Below are positions 4,435-12,999 of a stretch of DNA of 15,273 bases, in pieces. Source of the DNA: Parcubacteria group bacterium (GTDB taxonomy: Bacteria > Patescibacteriota > Minisyncoccia > Phycocordibacterales > UBA12088); assembly GCA_021731325.1 (NCBI GenBank), contig JAKFXP010000094.1, positions 1 through 15,273 on the forward strand. The letters run 5' to 3'. The position numbers were made by a program, and so were the translations under genes. Positions within the stretch are counted from its first letter, which is position 1. Each line of letters starts with the position of its first letter. Below the pieces are notes generated by a model, which saw only the letters and a list, made by a program, of their open reading frames with translations, was not told where the DNA came from and did not search any database.

Positions 4435-6273
4435 ATGCACATTCTTTCGGTCTCACATTATTACCCACCCCACGTCGGTGGCCTTGAAGTAGTAGCGCAA
4501 AAACAAGCAAAGAGTTTTGCGGCACAAGGGCATCAGGTAACAGTGGTCACCTTTACGTCTCCGGGGATTATTGGGGGGGTGCAGGATGAATCCGGAATAA
4601 CGGTACATCGTGTACCGGGTATACATTTTTTTGATACTACCTTTGGCATACCTTTTCCCTTGGGAGGACTCACGCTCCTGAGAACAATATGGCGCGCGGT
4701 GCGAGCAAGCGACGTCGTACATCTCCACGATGTATTTTACCTGTCGTCATGGGTGACGTACCTTGCCGCCCGTCGCTTCAAAAAGCCGCTCGTGCTCACG
4801 CAGCATGTCGGTATGGTGGTGCATCCCAATGGGCTGGTTACGGCACTTCAGCGCTTGGTATACCACACGTGGGGGTCTTGGATTTTTACCGCAAGTAAAA
4901 AAATCATTGTGTATAATAAAAACGTACGTGATTTTTTGGATACCTATCAGGTACCTCCCCACAAAGTGCTGGAGTTAAAAAATGGTATCGACCTTTCGGT
5001 ATTCCACCCTCCAACTTCGAATGAAGAGCGCGACGCGGTACGCGCGCGATACCACCTACCTATCAATCGTCCGTTGGTACTTTTTGTGGGTCGATTGGTA
5101 CCAAAAAAAGGATACGCCGAAGTGTACGCTGCGCGTGACCCTGCATACGAAGTGGTTTTTGTGGGGACGGGTACTACTCCGCATGCGTGGAGCGCAACGC
5201 CGGGGGTGCATGTACTCGGCGCCCTCGATCAGCAGGCGCTTGCGGCACTGTACCGTGCGGTTGACGTGTTTGTGTTCCCCGCGCAGGGCGAACTCTTTAC
5301 CCTTGCGATGCAAGAAGCGCTCGCAAGCGGCCTGCCGATTATTACCACCAATGAGCCGGCATATGCAACGTACGGGATAGATGAGGAACGCATCATACTT
5401 TGTGAACCAGTTGCTTCTGTACTCAAACAATCGCTGCTTCGGGTAGTGGGGGATTCGTTGCTTCGGGATCGCATGGCCACATACTCTATGCAGCTGGCAC
5501 ACGAGTGGTTTGATTGGGAAAAAAATTTCACTCCCATTACCGAACTCTATGCCAGAATCGAACAGGTGTGCGTAGGTCCCGTCGTAACGACCAGTTGGGA
5601 CGATGGGCATCGACTCGACACCAAACTCGCACTACTTCTTGATCAATATGGTATCAAGGGTACCTTTTATATTGCGCCCCATGATCAAGAGTTTTCTGAT
5701 GCAGAGCGGATTACTGATGATGATATACGTACCCTTGCACACACGCATGAGATTGGAGCACATACGATGACCCATCGGTGGCTCACGACCCTTGTAGACG
5801 ATGAGGTGCGAGAAGAGATGTCGGGCTCACGTGCGCATCTGGAGCACGTGGTGGGGGTACCTATTACGAGTTTCTGTTACCCTGCGGGCAAACATACCCC
5901 CGTACATGCGCAGCTGGCCAAAGAGGCGGGTTTTCATCTTGCGCGCACGGTACGAAGATTTTCTTTTAGAAATACTAATACGTATGAGTTGGATACGAGT
6001 GTGCACACCTACGAACACTGGCTTGACGTGTGGCCACTTCTTCGGTTTGTGGGGTATAATCCGGTTGTCTTCTTCCGTCTCTATCGCCAGTGGGATTTTC
6101 AAGCGATAGCGATGTTTGAATACGTGGTCAAACACGGTGGCGTATTCCACCTTTGGGGACATAGTTGGGAAGTAGACGCTCATGGAGATTGGGATCGTCT
6201 TGAGCGAGTCCTCAAACATATACAGGGGCATGCAAAGGTTACCTATGCGACCAATGGTGAATTAATCGTATGA
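4435..6273 (+). CDS. GT4 glycosyltransferase fused to NodB-type polysaccharide deacetylase
   Basis: A 612-residue two-domain protein. Residues 1-375 are a GT-B fold GT4 transferase: YYPPHVGGLEVV (9-20) in the acceptor domain, FVGRLVPKKG (217-226) and the catalytic E-x7-E, E286 and E294. Residues about 380-612 are a NodB-homology deacetylase: SWDDG (387-391, Asp pair), HTMTH (443-447, metal-binding His pair), FCYPAG (480-485) and HLWGHSWE (572-579) with the late catalytic-type His. All key residues of both domains are present, so both are probably active. One chain could add an N-acetylated sugar and then remove its acetyl group. There is no signal peptide or membrane segment, so the deacetylase should work in the cytoplasm, unlike most secreted family members. 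It starts 16 nt after the GT2 gene and overlaps the next gene by 4 nt (ATGA). Confidence 0.9.
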   Translation: MHILSVSHYYPPHVGGLEVVAQKQAKSFAAQGHQVTVVTFTSPGIIGGVQDESGITVHRVPGIHFFDTTFGIPFPLGGLTLLRTIWRAVRASDVVHLHDVFYLSSWVTYLAARRFKKPLVLTQHVGMVVHPNGLVTALQRLVYHTWGSWIFTASKKIIVYNKNVRDFLDTYQVPPHKVLELKNGIDLSVFHPPTSNEERDAVRARYHLPINRPLVLFVGRLVPKKGYAEVYAARDPAYEVVFVGTGTTPHAWSATPGVHVLGALDQQALAALYRAVDVFVFPAQGELFTLAMQEALASGLPIITTNEPAYATYGIDEERIILCEPVASVLKQSLLRVVGDSLLRDRMATYSMQLAHEWFDWEKNFTPITELYARIEQVCVGPVVTTSWDDGHRLDTKLALLLDQYGIKGTFYIAPHDQEFSDAERITDDDIRTLAHTHEIGAHTMTHRWLTTLVDDEVREEMSGSRAHLEHVVGVPITSFCYPAGKHTPVHAQLAKEAGFHLARTVRRFSFRNTNTYELDTSVHTYEHWLDVWPLLRFVGYNPVVFFRLYRQWDFQAIAMFEYVVKHGGVFHLWGHSWEVDAHGDWDRLERVLKHIQGHAKVTYATNGELIV

Positions 6274-8504
6274 GTGAGTTAAAAAAAACACTCCTAATAG
6301 TTGCACCCTATTTTCCGCCCCATAGCGGAGGGTTGGAGCGGTATGCGTACGAAGTGGGTAAGCGTCTGCGACACGAGCATGCGTGGAATGTGGTGGTGCT
6401 TACGACCTCTGAGACCGGGTATGAGCATATTGAGGAGCGCGATGGGCTTACTATATACCGACTGCGGTATGGCCATAAGGTCTCAAATACCCCTTTCTCG
6501 TTTAGTTGGTTTCGAACGGTGCCTCGTATAATACAAACCGTGCATCCCGACCTCATTGATATTCATATGCCGGTGCCGGGTCTTGGGGACGTGGTTGCAT
6601 TTTTTGCAAAAAAGACACCTTTGATACTGCACTACCATGCGGGTACGATGAAAAAAGGTACCTGGATCCTCGACGGTATTATTGGACTCTACGAAAAGGG
6701 GGTACTTCCGTTTCTGGTACGTAAAGCAACACACATCGTCTGTTCATCTGATTTTGTGCGGTTTGGCATTATGGGGAGGCATATACGGAAGAGTAGTACC
6801 ATCAATCCTGCCACTGATCCGGATCTCTTTACTCCTCCCTACGAGCGGCATACCCACAATCGTACCATTGTGTTTGTTAATGGACTCGGGCGCGGTGAAG
6901 GACATAAGGGTTTCCGGACGGTGTTACGAGCGCTTCCCGCACTTCGAAACGACATACCCGAGACCCATCTTCTGGTTGTTGGGCAGGGTGATATGCAATC
7001 GGTCTACGAGGCAGAGGCAGAAGCGTTGGGAGTACGAGAGGCTATTTCTTTTGTTGGTACACGAGAGGGGGATGCTATGGCGGAGGTATACCGAGAAGGG
7101 TATGTGTTTGTGTTACCAACCACCAATGATAGTTTTCCAACAGTCATCCTCGAGGCAATGGCCGCGGGGTTGCCGGTCGTGAGTACCCGAGTAGGTAGTA
7201 TCCCCACCATGATTGATGACGGGGTCACCGGGTATGTGGTTGAGTCTGGAGATACCGGTGCGTTTGTAGAGCGACTCCGACAGATATTGGTTAATCCGGA
7301 GCATGCAGAGATGTTGGGGAGTGCGGGGAGGGATAAAATATACCAGGGGTATGATTGGGGTACTCGCGCACGTACCCACAACGAACTCTATCAGAATATC
7401 TGTAACCCAAAACCACCCGTCGCTCATGTGGTAGGGTATTATCCCCCCCACGTCGGGGGTATGGAGGTGGTTGCAGAAGAGCTTGCGCACGAGTTGGCAC
7501 ACCGGGGGTATGTGGTACAGGTACTCACCAGCACTATTGGGCGCGGGAACACCCCCCACACAACTGAGGACACGCGCCTCAGTGTTCGTCGTTTGCCGAG
7601 TGTCGAAGTGGCACACACACCCATACTCTTTGGTCTTTTGTGGACGCTACTTCGATTGCCGGCACACACGCGTATGCATGTGCATATCGCACAAGCAGGG
7701 ATACCGGAGATTGCACGTATTGCTGCACGCCTTCGTAAGCTCCCGTATATTGCTCATTTTCATCTCGATGTTGAACCTTCTGGCGTACTCGGCCCCCTGT
7801 TTCTTTGGTATAAAAAATATATACTCGGGTACGTGTTGCGGAGTGCAGACCGAGTCATTGTGTTTTCTGCTGAACAAGCGGCACTGGTGGTCGAAAAACA
7901 TGGGGTGCTGCCCCGTCGGGTGGTGGTAGTACCCAATGGAGTAAATCGCGTCTATGTTGATACGCAGGTGCGCGTAAAAACACCTGGCCCCCTCAAACTC
8001 CTTTCGGTGGGTCGATTGGCAAACCAGAAGCGCATTGACCGATTGGTCGAAGCGGTGGGACGCATGACCGTGCCCGTCCACTGCACCATTGTCGGTGACG
8101 GTGAAGATCGTGCTATGTTAGAGGAGTTGGCGTATCGGGTAGCTCCCGGACGCGTAACCTTTGTGGGACGAAAAACTCCCGAAGAGGTGCGGGCATTTCA
8201 GCGGGACGCCGAGGTGTTCGTACTACCTTCCGATAAAGAGGGTATGCCCCTCTCTGCACTTGAAGCGATGGCCGCCGGTCTCCCTATCATCGGTTCAAAT
8301 GTGCTTGGTATTCGCGAGTTAATTAGAGAGGTGGGAGTGTTGGTAGACGATCCATCACCTGAAAGTTTTGCTGACGCGATTACCGCGCTCGCGAATGATC
8401 CAGTGCGCATTTCTGAACTTTCTCAAAAAAGCATGAGACATGCTGAGAAGTATTCATGGGGTACGGTGGTCACGCGGCTTGAAGCAGTGTACGATTCTCT
8501 ATAA
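6270..8504 (+). CDS. Tandem GT4-GT4 glycosyltransferase
   Basis: A 744-residue protein made of two complete GT4 (GT-B fold) units. Unit 1 spans about 1-378: YFPPHSGGLERYA (14-26), FVNGLGRGEGHKG (202-214) and D287-x7-E295 in place of the usual E-x7-E. Unit 2 spans about 383-744: YYPPHVGGMEVVAEE (390-404), VPNGVNR (554-560), VGRLANQKRID (580-590) and E657-x7-E665. Unit 2 is closer to the GT4 domain of the preceding gene (shared YYPPHVGG) than to unit 1. Each unit would add one sugar from an NDP-sugar to a lipid-linked glycan on the cytoplasmic side, so the chain may add two successive residues. Its ATG overlaps the stop of the previous gene (ATGA), which points to coupled translation. No membrane segments. 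Confidence 0.92.
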   Translation: MSELKKTLLIVAPYFPPHSGGLERYAYEVGKRLRHEHAWNVVVLTTSETGYEHIEERDGLTIYRLRYGHKVSNTPFSFSWFRTVPRIIQTVHPDLIDIHMPVPGLGDVVAFFAKKTPLILHYHAGTMKKGTWILDGIIGLYEKGVLPFLVRKATHIVCSSDFVRFGIMGRHIRKSSTINPATDPDLFTPPYERHTHNRTIVFVNGLGRGEGHKGFRTVLRALPALRNDIPETHLLVVGQGDMQSVYEAEAEALGVREAISFVGTREGDAMAEVYREGYVFVLPTTNDSFPTVILEAMAAGLPVVSTRVGSIPTMIDDGVTGYVVESGDTGAFVERLRQILVNPEHAEMLGSAGRDKIYQGYDWGTRARTHNELYQNICNPKPPVAHVVGYYPPHVGGMEVVAEELAHELAHRGYVVQVLTSTIGRGNTPHTTEDTRLSVRRLPSVEVAHTPILFGLLWTLLRLPAHTRMHVHIAQAGIPEIARIAARLRKLPYIAHFHLDVEPSGVLGPLFLWYKKYILGYVLRSADRVIVFSAEQAALVVEKHGVLPRRVVVVPNGVNRVYVDTQVRVKTPGPLKLLSVGRLANQKRIDRLVEAVGRMTVPVHCTIVGDGEDRAMLEELAYRVAPGRVTFVGRKTPEEVRAFQRDAEVFVLPSDKEGMPLSALEAMAAGLPIIGSNVLGIRELIREVGVLVDDPSPESFADAITALANDPVRISELSQKSMRHAEKYSWGTVVTRLEAVYDSL

Positions 8505-8505
8505 T
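8479..8505 (+). promoter_or_regulatory. Possible internal promoter before the DUF2206-like gene
   Basis: TATAAT at 8500-8505 overlaps the stop codon of the preceding gene and lies 11 nt before the ATG at 8517. TTGAAG (8479-8484) is 15 bp upstream, a short spacer. If used, the transcript would have about a 4-nt leader. No Shine-Dalgarno is visible before 8517. Confidence 0.35.
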
Positions 8506-8516
8506 ACATACTAAGT

Positions 8517-10916
8517 ATGGGTGAAATACGGATTACAAAACAATATGCAAGGGGAGTACTGATGCTCTGGTGGGCTTGTTTTGGTATACTCACCTACCTT
8601 CATACAAATCCATTTCAGCTTTTGAATATTATCGGCGGTACTTTTTTGCTGATAGTACCCGGTACCTTATTCCTTCACGCCTTACGTATTCGTCGCATTG
8701 AGTGGTGGGGTCGTGTCGGACTGACGGTAGGCTCAAGCATACTCCTCCTTATGGGGGTAGGATTGCTCGGTAATCTACTCTTGCCGTTTGCGGGTGTCTT
8801 GCGACCACTCGATGCACATCCGGCATTTTTTATGGTGACGATGCTTTGCGCGATGTTAGGCGCATGGGCATGGGCTCGATTTGAGGTGGAGGGGAAGTGG
8901 TTGCCACGCTACTGGTTTACGGATACTCACAAAAGTTTGGTATGGGCGTTTACACCCACTGTGTTTGTGGTCATGAGTGTGTGTGGCGCCATACGACTCA
9001 ATAATGGCGCTGACAATACACTCACCCTTACCATGCTGCTTTTGATGGGTGGGTATATTTTTGCACTCATGCGGGTAAGTGATCGGGTGGAACGAAATGT
9101 CATACCGATTGCTCTTTTCTTCATGTCATTGGCGCTCCTGCTTATGACATCGCTCAGGGGGTGGCACATTTCTGGTCACGACATACAACGCGAATTTTTT
9201 GTATTTGAGCTTGCAAAACAGGCGGGGGTCTGGAGTGTTGCCACCTACACGGATGCATATAATGCCTGCTTGAGTATTACGATCTTACCCACTCTGTTTT
9301 CAAACCTCCTTGCCTTTCCCGATGAATATCTCTATAAGGTACTGTACCCAATACTCTTTGCGATTACTCCCGGTATCGCCTATCTCATAGCTCGTAATTG
9401 GGTTGATCGTCGCATGGCGTTTATGGCGGGGGTGTTTTTCTTTGCCTTCCCGACTTTTTTTCAGGACATGCCTTTTTTGGCACGACAAGAAATTGCGTTT
9501 CTGTTTTATGGGCTTATGCTTTACATACTCTTTAAGCAACAGATTTCTTTGCAGGTTCGTCAGTTTTTGTTCCTTGCTATGGGTACGGGGGTTGTGTTGT
9601 CTCACTACTCAACCACCTATACTACCCTTTTTATCTTTGCACTCGCGACCGTCGGTATGCCTCTTTTTCTCCGCATACTTAAGCGACATAAACATAGAGC
9701 GGTATTTCAGACGACGGCACTTGATCTGCACGAACATCTCACCACCAATAAACAAAAACGAATCACGGTGGCGATGGTGGTAGGACTTATAGGTATGGGT
9801 GCGGGGTGGACGATGGTCATTACTCATACCGGAGGACATCTTGAGCGCGTGCTTCAGGAGACCTGGGAGGTAGCACAAGGGGGCGCGCGTGAAGGAGATC
9901 GATCGGTTGATGTATTGCGTCTAATGGGTATTGGGGTGCCGGTTGAAAAAAAAGACCTGTCGGGATATATGGACGAGGTAGTAAAGCCGATGCGCGCGGA
10001 ACATCCTGAGTACTTTTTTTCGGAGGACACGTTTGCATCGTATGCGATTGAGGCACAGGCACCAGAAGTGTTACCGGTCACGGGGGTGGGTGAGACATTG
10101 GGGAAGTATGGACGTAAGGGGGTCTCTCTCGTCGGGCAATTGCTTGGAAAACTGTTACAAATTGCCACGATAGTAGGATTACTCTATGTGGTTGCGCGCC
10201 GTACGCGGGTGCGGTATATCGACAGCGAATTTTACCTACTTGCCATTTTTTCGATGGTGTTTGTGATTTTGACCATGGTCTTGCCGGTGCTTTCCAATGA
10301 GTATGGAGTATTTCGCGCATTACAACAGTCGATGTATGTGGTCGCGCCCTTTATGGTTGTTGGGGTCGCGGTGCTCTGCACGGCGTTCTGTATTGGTATA
10401 GAATATCTCGTCAATAAAACAAGATATCGCAGGTCACTCGATGTGGAACGTGTAGGAGAAACATTGGTTGCGGTTTGTCTACTCGGATTCTTTTGGTACT
10501 CGACCAGTGTCATCAGTCAGTTGATAGGAGGTGCCCCACCGGCACTCCATCTTAATAATAGCGGAAGTGACTACAGGCAGTACGTGGTGCAAGGGGTTGA
10601 GGTTGCGGGTACGGTATGGCTTGACGCACGTTCAGACGAGTATATGGCACGTACCGGTGATTCTATGCTTGTCATTCAAGCTGATCGTCATGCGCAAAAT
10701 AAACTACGGTCAACTATTTTGAGTGGGGTGTCACAACATCTCCATCCGGCCACCATTCAAAAAGCAACATACGTATACGTAAGTCCTGCGAACAAGGAGG
10801 GTACGGCAACCGTCACCTTTAACGGACGCTCTATTTTGTACGAGTACCCCATCTCGTTTTTGGAAGACAACAAAAATCGAGTCTACAGCAATGGAGGAGT
10901 GGATATCTATCGGTAA
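8517..10916 (+). CDS. Multi-pass membrane protein, DUF2206-like (GT-C type candidate)
   Basis: A 799-residue protein with about 15 or more hydrophobic segments, for example near 14-30, 36-54, 68-93, 168-186, 195-212, 274-292, 348-385 and 418-435, and several between 540 and 680. It ends in a hydrophilic domain of about 110 residues. Landmarks recalled from DUF2206 proteins are GHDIQREFF (220-228) in an early outer loop, YNACLSITILPTLF (248-261), YKVLYPILF (273-281), LARQEIAFLFYGL (321-333) and SHYSTTY (362-368). The acidic motif after an early helix is where GT-C fold transferases keep their catalytic residue, so a role moving sugars from polyprenyl carriers outside the membrane is a reasonable inference, not proven. 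It lies 12 nt after the tandem GT4 gene and 11 nt before another GT4. The GT2 first in the block could make its donor. Confidence 0.75.
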   Translation: MGEIRITKQYARGVLMLWWACFGILTYLHTNPFQLLNIIGGTFLLIVPGTLFLHALRIRRIEWWGRVGLTVGSSILLLMGVGLLGNLLLPFAGVLRPLDAHPAFFMVTMLCAMLGAWAWARFEVEGKWLPRYWFTDTHKSLVWAFTPTVFVVMSVCGAIRLNNGADNTLTLTMLLLMGGYIFALMRVSDRVERNVIPIALFFMSLALLLMTSLRGWHISGHDIQREFFVFELAKQAGVWSVATYTDAYNACLSITILPTLFSNLLAFPDEYLYKVLYPILFAITPGIAYLIARNWVDRRMAFMAGVFFFAFPTFFQDMPFLARQEIAFLFYGLMLYILFKQQISLQVRQFLFLAMGTGVVLSHYSTTYTTLFIFALATVGMPLFLRILKRHKHRAVFQTTALDLHEHLTTNKQKRITVAMVVGLIGMGAGWTMVITHTGGHLERVLQETWEVAQGGAREGDRSVDVLRLMGIGVPVEKKDLSGYMDEVVKPMRAEHPEYFFSEDTFASYAIEAQAPEVLPVTGVGETLGKYGRKGVSLVGQLLGKLLQIATIVGLLYVVARRTRVRYIDSEFYLLAIFSMVFVILTMVLPVLSNEYGVFRALQQSMYVVAPFMVVGVAVLCTAFCIGIEYLVNKTRYRRSLDVERVGETLVAVCLLGFFWYSTSVISQLIGGAPPALHLNNSGSDYRQYVVQGVEVAGTVWLDARSDEYMARTGDSMLVIQADRHAQNKLRSTILSGVSQHLHPATIQKATYVYVSPANKEGTATVTFNGRSILYEYPISFLEDNKNRVYSNGGVDIYR

Positions 10917-10927
10917 TCGAAGAAGAT

Positions 10928-12121
10928 GTGAAAATATTACGGGTGACTAGTTTGGGATACGAGGGGGGAGGGGCCGAAAATGGCATGGTGCTTTTGCAAC
11001 CAGTACTGGAGTCAATGGGGCATACGGTGAAGGTGCTTGCTGGTGACGAGCGACCCGAACTACCTCATTTTAACGACTACTCGTTCAAAGCATTCTCAAA
11101 AACCCCCGGGTTTCTCAAACCACTTTTTGGATGTTTTTATCCCGCCTCATACCGTGCACTCAAAAAAGTTCTTGCAGAGTATCAACCCGACCTGGTACAG
11201 CTCCATACCATGAGTCAGGTATCACCCTCGGTTCTTTTTTTGCTGCGCGCATATCCTACCGTGGTGACGATTCATGGATCGGAGGACTTTACGGAGGGGT
11301 TGCTCTTGTGGGCATTTCCGCTCCACTTTTTTACGGAGGGGAAGGTTGGTAAGGAACATTTGACGTTTGTGGGGTGGCTCCACTATCTGTACCATCGGTA
11401 CATAAACGGAAAGGTCTACCGTCTTGGTTTTCGCAATGTCGACACCTTTATTGCACTGAGTCGATATATGCAAACCGAGCTTAAAAAAGAGGGGATACCT
11501 GCTACCTATATCCCCAATGCGACTCGCCTCTTTAGTCCGGTGCCCATCAATACACAACTGAGTACCTTGATATACGTTGGGAGGATTGAAAAAATTAAAG
11601 GAATTCAATACGTGATTCAGGCGATACAGCTGCTTCGAGAGACGCATCCGGAGGTGCAGTTGCGTATTGCAGGATCAGGGGCGTACCGCAAAGACCTCGA
11701 ACAGCTGGTACGAGTACTTGGATTAGAGGAAGCAGTTACGTTCTTGGGATACCAAACACGCGAACAGTTGTATGAGCAGTACAAAACAGCCACTGCGCTG
11801 GTCGTTCCCTCGGTATGGCCGGAGCCTTTTGGAAAAGTGGGAATTGAAGCAATGAGTGTCGGGCGTCCCGTTATTGCGAGTGATGTTGGGGGTATTGGAG
11901 AGTGGCTATCTGATGGAGAGACGGGGTATTTGGTACCACCTGCTGACCCACAGGTGCTTGCAGAAAAGATACGGCTGCTATTGGGTGACAAAGCTCAGTT
12001 GGTACGTATGTCAGAAAAAGCTGCAACCCATGCGTTGCAGTTTAGTATCGAGGAACATGCAGCACGGGTACTGGCGGTATACGAAGAAACTATCACGCGA
12101 CATCAAGGAATGTGTTCTTAA
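10928..12121 (+). CDS. Glycosyltransferase family 4
   Basis: A 397-residue single-domain GT4 (GT-B fold). The N-terminal signature is GGGAENGM (13-20), followed by QLHTMSQVSP (91-100), IPNATRLF (195-202), YVGRIEKIKG (216-225), AGSGAYRKDLE (248-258) and the catalytic E299-x7-E307 in WPEPFGKVGIEAM. No membrane helices. It would transfer a sugar from an NDP-sugar to the growing lipid-linked glycan in the cytoplasm. The start is GTG at 10928, 11 nt after the previous stop, with AAGAAG just before it as a weak ribosome binding site. It is last in the rightward block, and its last 29 nt overlap the 3' end of the leftward ATP-grasp-like gene. No terminator is seen between them. Confidence 0.93.
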   Translation: MKILRVTSLGYEGGGAENGMVLLQPVLESMGHTVKVLAGDERPELPHFNDYSFKAFSKTPGFLKPLFGCFYPASYRALKKVLAEYQPDLVQLHTMSQVSPSVLFLLRAYPTVVTIHGSEDFTEGLLLWAFPLHFFTEGKVGKEHLTFVGWLHYLYHRYINGKVYRLGFRNVDTFIALSRYMQTELKKEGIPATYIPNATRLFSPVPINTQLSTLIYVGRIEKIKGIQYVIQAIQLLRETHPEVQLRIAGSGAYRKDLEQLVRVLGLEEAVTFLGYQTREQLYEQYKTATALVVPSVWPEPFGKVGIEAMSVGRPVIASDVGGIGEWLSDGETGYLVPPADPQVLAEKIRLLLGDKAQLVRMSEKAATHALQFSIEEHAARVLAVYEETITRHQGMCS

Positions 12122-12995
12122 ACGCCTGTGCCATACGAGTCACCCATAGATGAGATCCTTCGAGATATTCATAGACCGTACCCATTGGACCTGAGGGAGT
12201 GTTGTTGACATCAATGAGATACAGCTTGCCGTCCGTGCGATCACGGAGAGAATCAATTTCTCCATAATCGAGTCCCATCCGTTCACAAAAGATGTGCACG
12301 AGACGCACCTCCTCTGGGGTGAGCACCTCGACTGTTTCAACTACCTCAGCATGCACCGTCTCGTTGAAGCGGTCACTGGTATGCTTAAAACGACGAGCAA
12401 CAAAAGGAATCGTGCCCTGCATAATGAGGAGGCGCAGATCTTCTGCAGTGTCTGCATCCACGTTGTTATGGATGAGGCGTTGGTAGATGTATCCCTCTTT
12501 TGGTTCGGTAGGGCAGGTGATTACCTTGCCGTCATGGAGTGCGTTCATATCTGATTTTTGTACACAGGTGCCGGTATAGTGTCGTGGATCAATTTTCATG
12601 CCATACCCAAACACCTCATGAAACACTTCCTCAACATGACGTTTACTAATGTCAGTACAGCGAGCATTAATAACGGTGCGGGCGTGTGCCAGCGTGTCGA
12701 GTTCGGGAAATGACGTGCCGTAGGTAGTATCTTCAAAACGGATAATGCAGTCGGCGCGCGGGTCAAGTTTGTTGGTGATACGATACCCGAGCCGGTGCGC
12801 TATTTTGTATAGTGCGTGAAAGGTCTTCGGTTTTTCCGGGTAACACACCATTGTTTTGATGCGCGCTCCATGCTGGCCGGTGCGTGCCCGTCGATAGTCA
12901 GTTTCGGCTGCAAACATTGTTTTTAGAGGCCACACCACTCGTTCATTGATACGAGTAACAATCTTTGGAAATAGATGACTGAATTTTTTTTTCAT
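12093..12995 (-). CDS. Free-standing ATP-grasp-like protein
   Basis: From the ATG at 12993-12995 this is 300 residues with no membrane segments. The C-terminal half has the ATP-grasp pattern LDYGEIDSLRDRTDGKLYLI (242-261) followed by DVNNTPSGP (262-270); D248, D262 and N264 are the likely Mg-ATP ligands. Upstream are CVQKSDMNALHDG (144-156) and EGYIYQRLI (167-175), which may hold the lysine and the adenine-contacting strand. ATP-grasp enzymes join a carboxylate to an amine or thiol through an acyl phosphate. It is a full-length paralogue of the C-terminal part of the preceding flippase fusion. The start at 12995 is 4 nt after that gene's stop; an upstream frame extends to 13112 but would overlap the fusion gene. 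Substrate unknown; I recall similar unnamed proteins near glycosyltransferases. Confidence 0.75.
   Translation of the reverse strand: MKKKFSHLFPKIVTRINERVVWPLKTMFAAETDYRRARTGQHGARIKTMVCYPEKPKTFHALYKIAHRLGYRITNKLDPRADCIIRFEDTTYGTSFPELDTLAHARTVINARCTDISKRHVEEVFHEVFGYGMKIDPRHYTGTCVQKSDMNALHDGKVITCPTEPKEGYIYQRLIHNNVDADTAEDLRLLIMQGTIPFVARRFKHTSDRFNETVHAEVVETVEVLTPEEVRLVHIFCERMGLDYGEIDSLRDRTDGKLYLIDVNNTPSGPMGTVYEYLEGSHLWVTRMAQAFKNTFLDVA
12496..12536. repeat. 41-nt perfect repeat, copy in the free-standing ATP-grasp-like gene
   Basis: Identical over 41 nt to 13427-13467, 931 nt away in the same orientation, inside the paralogous domain (around residues NALHDGKVITCP). The match continues past one mismatch for 8 more nt (AGTGCGTT). 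Flanking paralogous DNA is much more diverged. Confidence 0.9.
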
Positions 12996-12999
12996 ACGA

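Noticed and set aside
8505..8516. Strong operon break between the tandem GT4 and DUF2206-like genes
   Set aside because: The gap is only 12 nt and there is no terminator. The TATAAT there could act as an internal promoter but does not show that the operon ends.
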